Source of the DNA: VBDM01 sp964430565
Lineage (GTDB): Bacteria > Pseudomonadota > Gammaproteobacteria > Burkholderiales > SG8-39
Assembly: GCA_964430565.1 (NCBI GenBank)
Contig: CAYSFD010000051.1
Span: 370,371-434,370, forward strand
Direction: 5' to 3'
DNA length: 64,000 bases
Shown: piece after piece, positions 30,070 through 38,522 of the stretch
How positions within the stretch are numbered: the first letter of the stretch is position 1
Layout of the letters: every line of letters begins with the position of its first letter
Notes under the pieces: generated by a model
Database searches by the model: none
What the model saw: only the letters and a program-made list of their open reading frames with translations
What the model was told of the DNA's origin: nothing
Made by a program: the position numbers and the translations under genes

Positions 30070-31173
30070 TCAACCGCGGAGAAGCCCCCGCACGTAGTCC
30101 CCGATCGCGAGCGCCGCGGTAAGGCCGGGAGATTCGATACCGAACAGATTGACCCAACCCGCCACGCCGTGGTCTTTGGGACCCTCGATCAAGAAATCGC
30201 GCGACGGCTCTCCCCGAGCCTGGAGCTTGGGCCGGATTCCGGAATAGGCGGGCTGCAGCGCGCCGTCCTTGAGTCCGGGCCAGTAGCTCCGGATCGCATG
30301 ATAAAAGCTGTCGGCGCGGCGCGGATCGACGTCGTAGTCGATGCGTTCGATCCACTCGACGTCCGGACCGAAACGCGCCTGGCCGGCGAGGTCGAGCGTG
30401 AGGTGCACGCCCAGCCCTGCGGATTCGGGGGCCGGATAGATCAGGCGCGTGAAGGGCGAGCGGCCGGAAAGGCTGAAATAGTTTCCTTTGCAGTAGTAAC
30501 TCGGCGGCAAGCGCTCGCCGGGAAATCCAGCGAAGCTTCGCGCAACTTCCTGCGCAAAAAGGCCGGCGCTGTTGACTACGGCGCGCGCTCGCAGGCGCAT
30601 CGGCTCGGCGCCCCCGACCTCAAGCTCGATGTTTCCCTCCCGGATATTTCCTGAGAGTACGGGGCTGCGAAAGGCGACCACCGCGCCATGGTCCTCGGCC
30701 TCGCCGCGCAACGCCAGCATGAAGCCGTGGCTGTCTATGATTCCCGTGGAAGGCGACTCCAGCGCCGCCACGCAAACCAGCTGCGGTTCCAGCGCGCGGG
30801 CTTCGCGCGCCGAGAGCATGCGCAAGTCGGCGACGCCATTAGATGCGGCCTGTGCGCGGAGTTTTTCCAGCGCAGCGATTTGCGCCGGTTCGGTGGTGAC
30901 GATCAGTTTGCCGCAACGCCGGTGCGCAACCCCGCGCCCGGCGAGGAAAGGGTAGAGCGCGAGACGCCCCGCCACGCACAGCTTCGCCTTGAGCGAGCCG
31001 GTCGGATAGTAGATTCCCGCGTGGATGACCTCGCTGTTGCGCGAGCTCGTTCCCGTGCCGATGGCGCTTTCGGATTCCAGAACGATCACCTCGCGTCCTG
31101 CGAGCGCGAGAGCTCGCGCACATGCGAGGCCGACCACACCTGCGCCAACGACGACGGTATCTACCTGGTCCAT
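30070..31173 (-). CDS. lhgO: NAD(P)/FAD-dependent oxidoreductase, L-2-hydroxyglutarate oxidase-like
   Basis: The 367-residue protein starts with the FAD-binding dinucleotide fold VDTVVVGAGVVGLACARALALAGREVIVLE and has SSRNSEVIHAGIYYPTGSLKAKLCV, characteristic of L-2-hydroxyglutarate dehydrogenase (LhgO/YgaF). The substrate part shows SYYCKGNYFSLSG, GLGVHLTLDLAGQARFGPD, and a C-terminal FGIESPGLTAALAIG that closes the FAD site. It oxidises L-2-hydroxyglutarate to 2-oxoglutarate. Its 3' end is duplicated at 28849-28950. Confidence 0.88.
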   Translation of the reverse strand: MDQVDTVVVGAGVVGLACARALALAGREVIVLESESAIGTGTSSRNSEVIHAGIYYPTGSLKAKLCVAGRLALYPFLAGRGVAHRRCGKLIVTTEPAQIAALEKLRAQAASNGVADLRMLSAREARALEPQLVCVAALESPSTGIIDSHGFMLALRGEAEDHGAVVAFRSPVLSGNIREGNIELEVGGAEPMRLRARAVVNSAGLFAQEVARSFAGFPGERLPPSYYCKGNYFSLSGRSPFTRLIYPAPESAGLGVHLTLDLAGQARFGPDVEWIERIDYDVDPRRADSFYHAIRSYWPGLKDGALQPAYSGIRPKLQARGEPSRDFLIEGPKDHGVAGWVNLFGIESPGLTAALAIGDYVRGLLRG

Positions 31174-31346
31174 GGTGGGGCGAGGGTACTGAGCGCTCGT
31201 CTTCGCGTCAATTTCTTCCGGTGAGGTGCCGAGCCATCAGGGCTCACGTACAATCGACGCCATCCAAGAGCGGCGGCCTTCCCAGGTCGAGGTGAGCCTA
31301 TCCCTGTGGCCTTTTCGTTCCCATCCCCTGACGTTGATCGCGGCTG

Positions 31347-32243
31347 ATGCTGCACGCCGACAGCGCCCGGAATCGCCTCATCGGCATCGGCCTCATTTCG
31401 CTGACGTACATCTGCTTCACCCTGCTCGACGGCAGCGCGAAGTGGCTGGTCCAGTCCGTTCCGGTGCTCGTCGTTGTGTGGCTGCGCTTCCTCACACACA
31501 CGCTGCTCGCCTCTGCATTGCTCCTTCCAATCCGCGGTGTGGCGCTCGTGCGCACCCGGCACCTGCGCTGGCATCTGTTGCGCGGCCTGATGTTCGTGGC
31601 CATGACCGGAATCAACTTCTGGGCGCTTCAGTACCTGGAGCTCACCGTGACTGCATCGATCTTCTTCATCGTGCCGATCCTCATCGCGCTGATGAGCGCG
31701 CCGCTGCTCGGGGAGAGACTCGACGCACGGCGCTGGACGGCAATCCTCATCGGTTTTGCGGGCGTGCTCTTCGTCCTGCGCCCCGGCTCGGAATCCTTCC
31801 ACCCGGCGATGCTGATCTCGCTCGCAAATGCCGTGGTTTTCGCTGCCTTCAACCTGATGACGCGTAAGCTCGCCGCTTACGACTCGCCCGAAACGATCCA
31901 GTTCCTTCCGGCCGCGGTGGCGAGCGTCGTGCTCGCGCCTTTCGCGCTCATGGTCTGGCAATCGCCGCAAGGCTTTCTCGAATGGACCCTTCTGTTCGTC
32001 ATAGGCATCTGCGGCGGAGTCGGGCACTACCTCCTCGCGCTCGCGCACCGCTACGCTCCCGCGAGCACGCTCGCGCCCTTCCTCTACCAGCAAATCCTGT
32101 ACATGGCCCTGTTCGGCTATTTGGTCTTCGGCGACGTGCCGGACGCGGCGGTGTGGATCGGCGCCGCCATCGTCATCGCGAGCGGGCTTTACCTGTTCGC
32201 GCGCGAGCGGCGCGCGCGGGTGGACGAGCGGAGCGCGCTGTGA
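31347..32243 (+). CDS. DMT/EamA-family transporter
   Basis: The 298-residue protein has ten predicted helices in two EamA repeats. Key patterns are GIGLISLTYICFTLLDGSAKWL in helix 1, LELTVTASIFFIVPILIALMSAPLLGERLDARRWTAILIGFAGVL closing the first repeat, and YAPASTLAPFLYQQILYMALFGYLVFGD in the second. It probably exports or imports a small metabolite. Its stop overlaps by four bases the start of the 5-oxoprolinase gene, so a role with oxoproline or a related compound is possible (inference). Confidence 0.85.
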   Translation: MLHADSARNRLIGIGLISLTYICFTLLDGSAKWLVQSVPVLVVVWLRFLTHTLLASALLLPIRGVALVRTRHLRWHLLRGLMFVAMTGINFWALQYLELTVTASIFFIVPILIALMSAPLLGERLDARRWTAILIGFAGVLFVLRPGSESFHPAMLISLANAVVFAAFNLMTRKLAAYDSPETIQFLPAAVASVVLAPFALMVWQSPQGFLEWTLLFVIGICGGVGHYLLALAHRYAPASTLAPFLYQQILYMALFGYLVFGDVPDAAVWIGAAIVIASGLYLFARERRARVDERSAL

Positions 32244-35200
32244 CGGGCTGGCAATTCTGGATAGACCGCGGCGGCACATTCACCGACGTGGTCGCGCGTC
32301 GCCCTGACGGAACTCTCGCCGCGCTGAAGCTCCTTTCGGAAGACCCCGGCCGCTACACCGACGCCGCCGTCGAAGGCATCCGCCGGGCTCTGAGCCTCGC
32401 TCCCGGCGCGCCGATCCCGGCCGACGCGATCGAGGTCGTGAAAATGGGCACGACCGTCGCGACCAACGCGTTGCTCGAGCGAAAAGGCGAGCGCACGGTG
32501 CTGTTCATCACGCGCGGCTTTGGCGACGCGTTGCGGATCGCTTACCAGAACCGGCCGCGTCTTTTCGACCGGCACATCGTGCTCCCGGAGCTTTTGTATT
32601 CCAAGGTCGTCGAAGTCGATGAGCGGCTCGGGGCGCGCGGCGAGCTGATCGTTCCGCTCGACGTGGAAGCAACGCGGCGCAACCTCGAACTCGCGCGTCG
32701 TGAGGGATACCGCTCGGTGGCGATCGTGCTCATGCACGGCTACCGCTATCCGCAGCACGAAAAACGCATCGCCGAGGATGCGCGCGCCATCGGCTATGAC
32801 CAGGTTTCGGTGTCGCACGAGGTCAGCCCGCTCATGCGGCTCGTGTCGCGCGGGGATACCACGGTCGTCGATGCCTACCTCTCGCCCATCCTGAAACGCT
32901 ACGTCGAGCAGGTGGCCGCCGAGCTGCAGGGCGTGCGCCTGATGTTCATGCAATCGAACGGCGGCCTGACCGACGCTCGCCGGTTTGCGGGCAAGGACAG
33001 CATTCTTTCCGGGCCCGCGGGCGGCGTCGTCGGCGCGGTGCGAGCGTCGCTCGCCGCGGGCTTCGAAAAAATCATCGGATTCGACATGGGCGGGACTTCG
33101 ACCGACGTCTCGCACTATGCAGGGGAGTTCGAGCGCGCCTTCGAGACGCAGGTCGCCGGAGTGCGCATGCGCGCGCCGATGATGAACATTCATACGGTTG
33201 CGGCGGGCGGCGGGTCGATCCTGCATTTCGACGGCTCGCGCTACCGCGTCGGGCCCGATTCGGCGGGGGCCAATCCGGGCCCTGCCAGCTACCGCAGAAA
33301 CGGCCCGCTCACCGTGACCGACGCGAACGTGATGCTCGGAAGGATCCAGCCGAAATTCTTTCCGCCGGTGTTCGGCCCGGACGGCAGGATGCCGCTGGAT
33401 GAAACCGCGGTGCGCTCGGGGTTCTCCGCCCTTGCAGGGGAAATCCGCCGTGCCACGGGCGACACGCGCAGCGCCGAGCAGGTGGCCGAAGGTTTTCTCG
33501 AGATAGCGATCGGCAGTATGGCCGAAGCGATCAAGAAAATCTCGGTTCAGCGCGGACACGACGTCACCGAGTACACGCTGTGCTGTTTCGGAGGGGCGGC
33601 AGGCCAACACGCCTGCCAGGTCGCCGATGCCCTCGGGATGACTCGCGTTTTCATCCACCCGCTTGCCGGCGTGCTTTCCGCCTATGGCATGGGGCTCGCC
33701 GATACCGTTGCGATGCGCGAGGAGGCCGTCGAAGCGAAGCTGGAGGAGGGCAAGCTGCCGATGCTCCAGGGTGCATTGGAGCGTCTCGCCTCGACTGCGC
33801 GGGAAGAATTGCTGTCTCAGGGCGTCGCGCCGGAGCGAATTCACGTCGTCAGGCGCGTGCATGTGCGCTACGACGGCACCGACTCGGCGCTCGTCATCGA
33901 TTTTGGCGGCATCGAGAACATGGTGTTGCAGTTCGAAGCCGCGTATCGCAGGCGCTACAGCTTCCTCATGCCTGATAGAAGCCTCATCGTCGAGTCGATT
34001 TCGGTGGAGGCGATAGGCGTTCCCGAATCGCCTGCCGAAACGGCGAGCGCCGCGGCGCGAGCCGGCGCCGCATTTGAGCCCGAGGAATGGGTGAGCGTCC
34101 ACACGGGAGGCCATGCGCATCGAGCTCCCGTATTTTTGCGCGAGCGCCTCGCGCCCGGGGACAGCATAGCGGGGCCGGCGATCATCGCCGAGCGCAATTC
34201 CACCACGGTAGTTGAACCCGGATGGCGGGCGGAAGTCACTCGCCTCGATCACATGCTGCTCGAGCGCGTCGAGGCTCTCCCGCAGCGCGCGGCGATCGGC
34301 ACCCGGGTCGACCCGGTCAGGCTGGAAGTCTTCAACAACCTCTACATGTCCATCGCCGAGCAGATGGGTCTGCGGCTTGCAAACACGGCGCACTCGGTCA
34401 ACATCAAGGAACGGCTCGATTTCTCCTGCGCAGTGTTCGACCGGCACGGCGCCCTCATCGCCAATGCGCCGCACATGCCGGTGCATCTCGGCTCGATGGG
34501 GGAGAGCGTGAGCACGGTGATCCGCGAGAACCGCGGAAAAATGCAGCCGGGCGACGTCTATGTGCTTAACGCACCCTATAACGGCGGCACGCATCTTCCC
34601 GATGTGACCGTGATAACCCCGGTATTCGACGAAGCCGGCACGGAGATTCTCTTTTATGTTGGCTCGCGTGGTCATCACGCCGACATCGGCGGCCTGACGC
34701 CCGGATCGATGCCCCCGAGGAGCAAGGTCATCGAAGAGGAAGGCGTGCTGATCGACAATTTTCTGCTGGTCGCGCAAGGGCGCCTGCGCGAGACGGAGAC
34801 CCTCGCTCTTCTGTCCTCCGGGCCTTATCCGGCGCGCAATGTCGGGCAGAACATGGCCGATCTGCGCGCCATGGTCGCCGCGAACGAAAAAGGCGCCCAG
34901 GAGCTGCTGCGCATGGTTCGGCATTTTGGACTCGAGGTCGTGCACGCCTACATGCGGCACGTGCAGGATAACGCCGAAGAGGCGGTGAGGCGGGTGATCG
35001 AGGTGCTCAAGGACGGCGAATTCAACTACGCGATGGACAATGGCGCCGTGATTCGCGTTCGCATCACGATCGATCGCAAGGCGCGAGGCGCGACCATCGA
35101 TTTCACCGGAACATCGCCCCAGTTGCCGAACAATTTCAACGCGCCGGCAGCCGTGAGCATGGCTGCGGTGCTGTACGTGTTCCGTACGCTCGTCGAGGAC

Positions 35201-35899
35201 GAGATCCCGATGAACGCCGGCTGCCTGAAGCCCCTCAAGGTGGTCATTCCTGAAGGTTCGATGCTGCGGCCGCGTTATCCGGCAGCGGTAGTGGCCGGCA
35301 ACGTGGAGACTTCCCAGTGCATCACCGACGCTCTCTATGGGGCGCTCGGGGTGATGGCGGCGTCCTGCGGCACGATGAGCAATTTCACCTTCGGCAATGA
35401 GCGGCACCAGTATTACGAGACCATTGCAGGAGGGTCCGGTGCGGGGGTTTTTCACACCGGCGTAAACGGCGCGCCGCAGGGATTCGACGGAACGGACGTG
35501 GTCCAGACGCACATGACCAACTCGCGCCTGACCGACCCGGAGGTACTGGAGTGGCGATTTCCGGTGCTCCTGGAAAGTTTTCAGATCCGGCGAGGAAGCG
35601 GCGGCGCGGGACGCTGGCGCGGGGGGGACGGCGCCATCCGGCGCGTGCGTTTTCTGGAGCCGATGACCGCCGCGATTCTCTCCGAACACCGTCGCGTCGC
35701 GCCTTACGGCATGGCGGGCGGCCGTTCCGGAAAGACCGGACACAATTGGATGCGCCGCGCCGACGGCGAAGTAGTGGAATTGCAAGGCTGTGACCAGATC
35801 GAGATGAGCGCCGGCGACAGTTTTGTGATCGAGACGCCCGGGGCCGGGGGATATGGGAACCCGGGCGCCGGAGACTTGCCTATAATAGGCGGCCAGTAA
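32240..35899 (+). CDS. oplA: ATP-dependent 5-oxoprolinase / hydantoinase A-B fusion
   Basis: Start is GTG at 32240, overlapping the transporter stop. The 1219-residue product joins HyuA (about 1-690: IDRGGTFTDVVARRPDG, KMGTTVATNALLERKG, MQSNGGLTDARRFAGKDSILSGPAGG with the ATP-binding glycines, FDMGGTSTDVSHY, and GGGSILHFDGS) to HyuB (about 700-1205: SVNIKERLDFSCAVFD, GSRGHHADIGGLTPGSMPP, NVETSQCITDALYGALG). This full-length fusion is the form of eukaryotic-like OPLAH, opening 5-oxoproline to glutamate with ATP; N-methylhydantoinases share the same layout. An earlier in-frame start would lie inside the transporter gene and is unlikely. Confidence 0.88.
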   Translation: MTGWQFWIDRGGTFTDVVARRPDGTLAALKLLSEDPGRYTDAAVEGIRRALSLAPGAPIPADAIEVVKMGTTVATNALLERKGERTVLFITRGFGDALRIAYQNRPRLFDRHIVLPELLYSKVVEVDERLGARGELIVPLDVEATRRNLELARREGYRSVAIVLMHGYRYPQHEKRIAEDARAIGYDQVSVSHEVSPLMRLVSRGDTTVVDAYLSPILKRYVEQVAAELQGVRLMFMQSNGGLTDARRFAGKDSILSGPAGGVVGAVRASLAAGFEKIIGFDMGGTSTDVSHYAGEFERAFETQVAGVRMRAPMMNIHTVAAGGGSILHFDGSRYRVGPDSAGANPGPASYRRNGPLTVTDANVMLGRIQPKFFPPVFGPDGRMPLDETAVRSGFSALAGEIRRATGDTRSAEQVAEGFLEIAIGSMAEAIKKISVQRGHDVTEYTLCCFGGAAGQHACQVADALGMTRVFIHPLAGVLSAYGMGLADTVAMREEAVEAKLEEGKLPMLQGALERLASTAREELLSQGVAPERIHVVRRVHVRYDGTDSALVIDFGGIENMVLQFEAAYRRRYSFLMPDRSLIVESISVEAIGVPESPAETASAAARAGAAFEPEEWVSVHTGGHAHRAPVFLRERLAPGDSIAGPAIIAERNSTTVVEPGWRAEVTRLDHMLLERVEALPQRAAIGTRVDPVRLEVFNNLYMSIAEQMGLRLANTAHSVNIKERLDFSCAVFDRHGALIANAPHMPVHLGSMGESVSTVIRENRGKMQPGDVYVLNAPYNGGTHLPDVTVITPVFDEAGTEILFYVGSRGHHADIGGLTPGSMPPRSKVIEEEGVLIDNFLLVAQGRLRETETLALLSSGPYPARNVGQNMADLRAMVAANEKGAQELLRMVRHFGLEVVHAYMRHVQDNAEEAVRRVIEVLKDGEFNYAMDNGAVIRVRITIDRKARGATIDFTGTSPQLPNNFNAPAAVSMAAVLYVFRTLVEDEIPMNAGCLKPLKVVIPEGSMLRPRYPAAVVAGNVETSQCITDALYGALGVMAASCGTMSNFTFGNERHQYYETIAGGSGAGVFHTGVNGAPQGFDGTDVVQTHMTNSRLTDPEVLEWRFPVLLESFQIRRGSGGAGRWRGGDGAIRRVRFLEPMTAAILSEHRRVAPYGMAGGRSGKTGHNWMRRADGEVVELQGCDQIEMSAGDSFVIETPGAGGYGNPGAGDLPIIGGQ

Positions 35900-35944
35900 C
35901 CGGCGGGCGCGGCTTCGCCAGACAGCAATTCGAACCCTCAGCGC

Positions 35945-38446
35945 ATGCATCGCGGAACGATCCTCACCAAGACCGGCAAGGGCCTAATGGAGGCGACCGG
36001 CAAGACCAGCAATCTGTCGCGGGATCTGCGAAACATTCTCAAGGAAATCGACGGTCAGGTCAGCGTCTCCAAGCTGCTCGACAGATTCGAGAAGGTGACC
36101 GAGCCCAAGCTTCTCGAACTTCTCAAAAATCTGGAAATAGAGGGCTACGTCCGCGAGTTCGTCGCGCAAAATGACGAGGAACCGCGGGCGTCGATGGGAC
36201 GCCCTTCCATCTCACGGCCTCCGGCGAGCGCCGGCCAGGATCTCGATTTCACCTCGCTCGGTTCCGCGGGCACTTCCTCCAAGTCGAGTTACTTGGGGCC
36301 TCCCTCCAAGCCGGTCGAGGATGCAAATCTGCAGGCACAGGCCCAGGAGATCGCCCGCCAGGTCCAGGCGAGGCGCGCGTACGAAGACGCTGCGGCGAGG
36401 ACGAGGGCAGAGGCAGAAGCCCTTCAGCGCAAGGTCGCCGAGGCGCGGGCGCGCAAGGCCATCGAAGAAAAGGCGCGGCAAGAGATTGCCCAAAGAACGC
36501 GAGTCGGCGCGGCGTCCAGCGCTGACTCACTCGATCGGGCGAGGCACGAGGCGGAACAACGGGTGCGCCGGGAGGCGGAGGAGAAAGCGCGGCTTGAGGC
36601 CGAGGCGCGCGCGCGAGTCGAACTGGAACTTGGAATAAAACGCGAGAACGAGGCGCCCGTCGGAAAGGAAAGCGCGGAAAAGACGCAGCGCGAGGCAGCC
36701 GAAAGAGCGCGCAGGGAAGCCGAGGAAAGAGTGCTCCGGGAGCGCGAAGAGCGGGCGCGGGCCGAACACGCGGCTCGGATTGAAGCCGAGGCGCGCGCCA
36801 AGCTTGAAGCCGAAATACGCGTCAGGCGTGAGCTTGAAGAGCGTGCGCGTCGTGAGGCGGAAGAGCGATCCCGACAAGAGGAGATGATGCGGCGTCGGGC
36901 TGCGGAGGAGTCGGCCAAGCGCCAGCAGATCGAGGAAGACAAGGCCCTGGAGGATTCCCTGCGGGAGCAGGAGGCGAAAGCTCGAGGTGAGGCTGAGCGG
37001 GAGGAGGTGGGGCGTAAGCAGGAAGGCGAGCGCGCCCTGCGTGAGTCCGAGGACAGAGCCCGCCGGGAGGGGGAGGAAAAGCGCGCCAGGGAGCAGGAGA
37101 GGCAGGCTCGCGACGAGGACAGGGCGCAGGCAAAGGCCGAAGCCGAGCAGGCGCCAAAGGCGGAACGCGCGAAGGAACGGGCGGGAGAGGACGCTTGGAG
37201 AGGCGATGAGGTAGCCGTGCGGTCTCGCGGGGCGGAGTCGATTCCCGCGAGACACGTTTGGGCGAAAAGAAAGCCCGGCAGCATGGTCAGGCAGCTTTCG
37301 GCGTTGTTGCTCGTTGTTCTTATCGTGGGGATTGCCGCGATTCCCTTCATTTCCATTGAAGCCGGTCCATACGAAAAGGCGGCCCAGACGTGGCTCGGCC
37401 AGCCGGTGAAGATCGGCAGCGTCAGCTGGTCGCTGTTTCCGGTGCCGCAGTTGAAGTTCGAGAGGGTCGCGATCGGCAAAGACCCCCAGATGCGTGTGGC
37501 CGCGATCAAGGCCACGCCCGAAATCCTCTCCCTGCTGGCCGACAGAAAAGTCCTCAGGAGCCTCGATCTGGAAAACGCGACCTTCCCCCGGGAATTTCTG
37601 CCCGTATTGCTGATGGAGAGAGGCAAGGGCAGGGCACTCGGGATCGAGCAGATAACGGCCAAGGGACTGAAGCTCGACATACCAGAATTGAAGCTTGCGC
37701 CGCTCGATCTCAAAGCGAGCTTCGCCGCCGACGGCTCGCTGAGAACGGTCACGCTCTCCAATGCCGAGGGCAAGCTTTCCGTGAAGCTGCAGCCTCAGGC
37801 TGGGAGGGCGGCCATCGAAATTTCGTCGGGCAGTTTTCCGATTCCGATCGGCCCGGATCTCGCTCTGAGTGATTTTGTCGCGAAAGGCACGCTGACGAGG
37901 AACGAACTCGCCTTGAACGACGCAGAGGTCCGCGTTTTCGGCGGGCGCTTGCTTGGCAGCATGCGTCTCAAGTGGTCGGATGGCTGGAGCCTCGACGGTG
38001 CGCTTGCGGCGCGCCAGCTGGACGTGGCCAAGATTGCTGCGCCCCTTCTCGCCGGAGGGACGCTCGAAGGAAAGGGAACGTACTCGATGCGGGCGTCGGC
38101 TCCGGAGGGGTTGCTCGCGAATGCGCGGCTTGAGGGCAATTTCACCATCCAGAAGGGCTCGATTGCCAGCATCGACATGACGCGCCTGCTCCAGGGCGCC
38201 AGCTCGAGCGGCGGCACGACCCTTTTTACCGAGATGAGCGGCGCTGTTCTCGCCGATCCCAAGCGCGTGTCGGTGCGCCAGATTCGCTTTGCGGCGGGTC
38301 TAATGAACGGAACAGGACAAGTCGATATGGATTCGCAGAGCAAGCTTTCTGGACGGTTGCAGATCGAACTGCGCAGCGCTCAGGCGCGTGCGACGCTCGC
38401 AGTTGCGGGGACCCTCAAGGATCCACAGTACCGCCGCGGCAACTAA
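35945..38446 (+). CDS. Winged-helix / charged coiled-coil / AsmA-like fusion protein
   Basis: The 833-residue product has four regions. Residues 1-75 form a winged-helix-like domain (LSRDLRNILKEIDGQVSVSKLL, EGYVREFV). Residues about 130-425 are a highly charged Arg/Glu/Ala repeat (RARREAEERV-like heptads), a long coiled coil. Residues about 452-470 are a single transmembrane helix (LLLVVLIVGIAAIPFI). Residues about 475-833 are AsmA-like (WLGQPVKIGSVSWSLFPVPQLKFERVAIGKD, EGKGTYSMRASA). The layout puts the coiled coil in the cytoplasm and AsmA in the periplasm. AsmA proteins move lipids or fine-tune outer-membrane assembly. I know no name for this fusion. It starts 45 bases after oplA. Confidence 0.6.
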   Translation: MHRGTILTKTGKGLMEATGKTSNLSRDLRNILKEIDGQVSVSKLLDRFEKVTEPKLLELLKNLEIEGYVREFVAQNDEEPRASMGRPSISRPPASAGQDLDFTSLGSAGTSSKSSYLGPPSKPVEDANLQAQAQEIARQVQARRAYEDAAARTRAEAEALQRKVAEARARKAIEEKARQEIAQRTRVGAASSADSLDRARHEAEQRVRREAEEKARLEAEARARVELELGIKRENEAPVGKESAEKTQREAAERARREAEERVLREREERARAEHAARIEAEARAKLEAEIRVRRELEERARREAEERSRQEEMMRRRAAEESAKRQQIEEDKALEDSLREQEAKARGEAEREEVGRKQEGERALRESEDRARREGEEKRAREQERQARDEDRAQAKAEAEQAPKAERAKERAGEDAWRGDEVAVRSRGAESIPARHVWAKRKPGSMVRQLSALLLVVLIVGIAAIPFISIEAGPYEKAAQTWLGQPVKIGSVSWSLFPVPQLKFERVAIGKDPQMRVAAIKATPEILSLLADRKVLRSLDLENATFPREFLPVLLMERGKGRALGIEQITAKGLKLDIPELKLAPLDLKASFAADGSLRTVTLSNAEGKLSVKLQPQAGRAAIEISSGSFPIPIGPDLALSDFVAKGTLTRNELALNDAEVRVFGGRLLGSMRLKWSDGWSLDGALAARQLDVAKIAAPLLAGGTLEGKGTYSMRASAPEGLLANARLEGNFTIQKGSIASIDMTRLLQGASSSGGTTLFTEMSGAVLADPKRVSVRQIRFAAGLMNGTGQVDMDSQSKLSGRLQIELRSAQARATLAVAGTLKDPQYRRGN

Positions 38447-38522
38447 AACACAGAGGTGAGGGTCGCTGGTCAGTCGTGGCCGTAAGGGCCTCCGGTATAA
38501 TTACACTTTACCGGCACGCCTC

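Noticed and set aside
35877..35891. TATAAT inside a GCCTAT/ATAGGC palindrome at the end of oplA, as a promoter for the next gene
   Set aside because: No usable -35 box at the right distance, and the sequence encodes the last residues of the enzyme.
32189..35950. A very long open frame antisense to the 5-oxoprolinase gene
   Set aside because: Lacks any recognisable domain and is explained by the high GC of the sense gene; the plus-strand frame has unambiguous HyuA/HyuB motifs.
36424..37773. Open frame antisense to the coiled-coil gene, very rich in Ser and Arg
   Set aside because: It mirrors the Arg/Glu/Ala repeat of the sense strand; not a gene.
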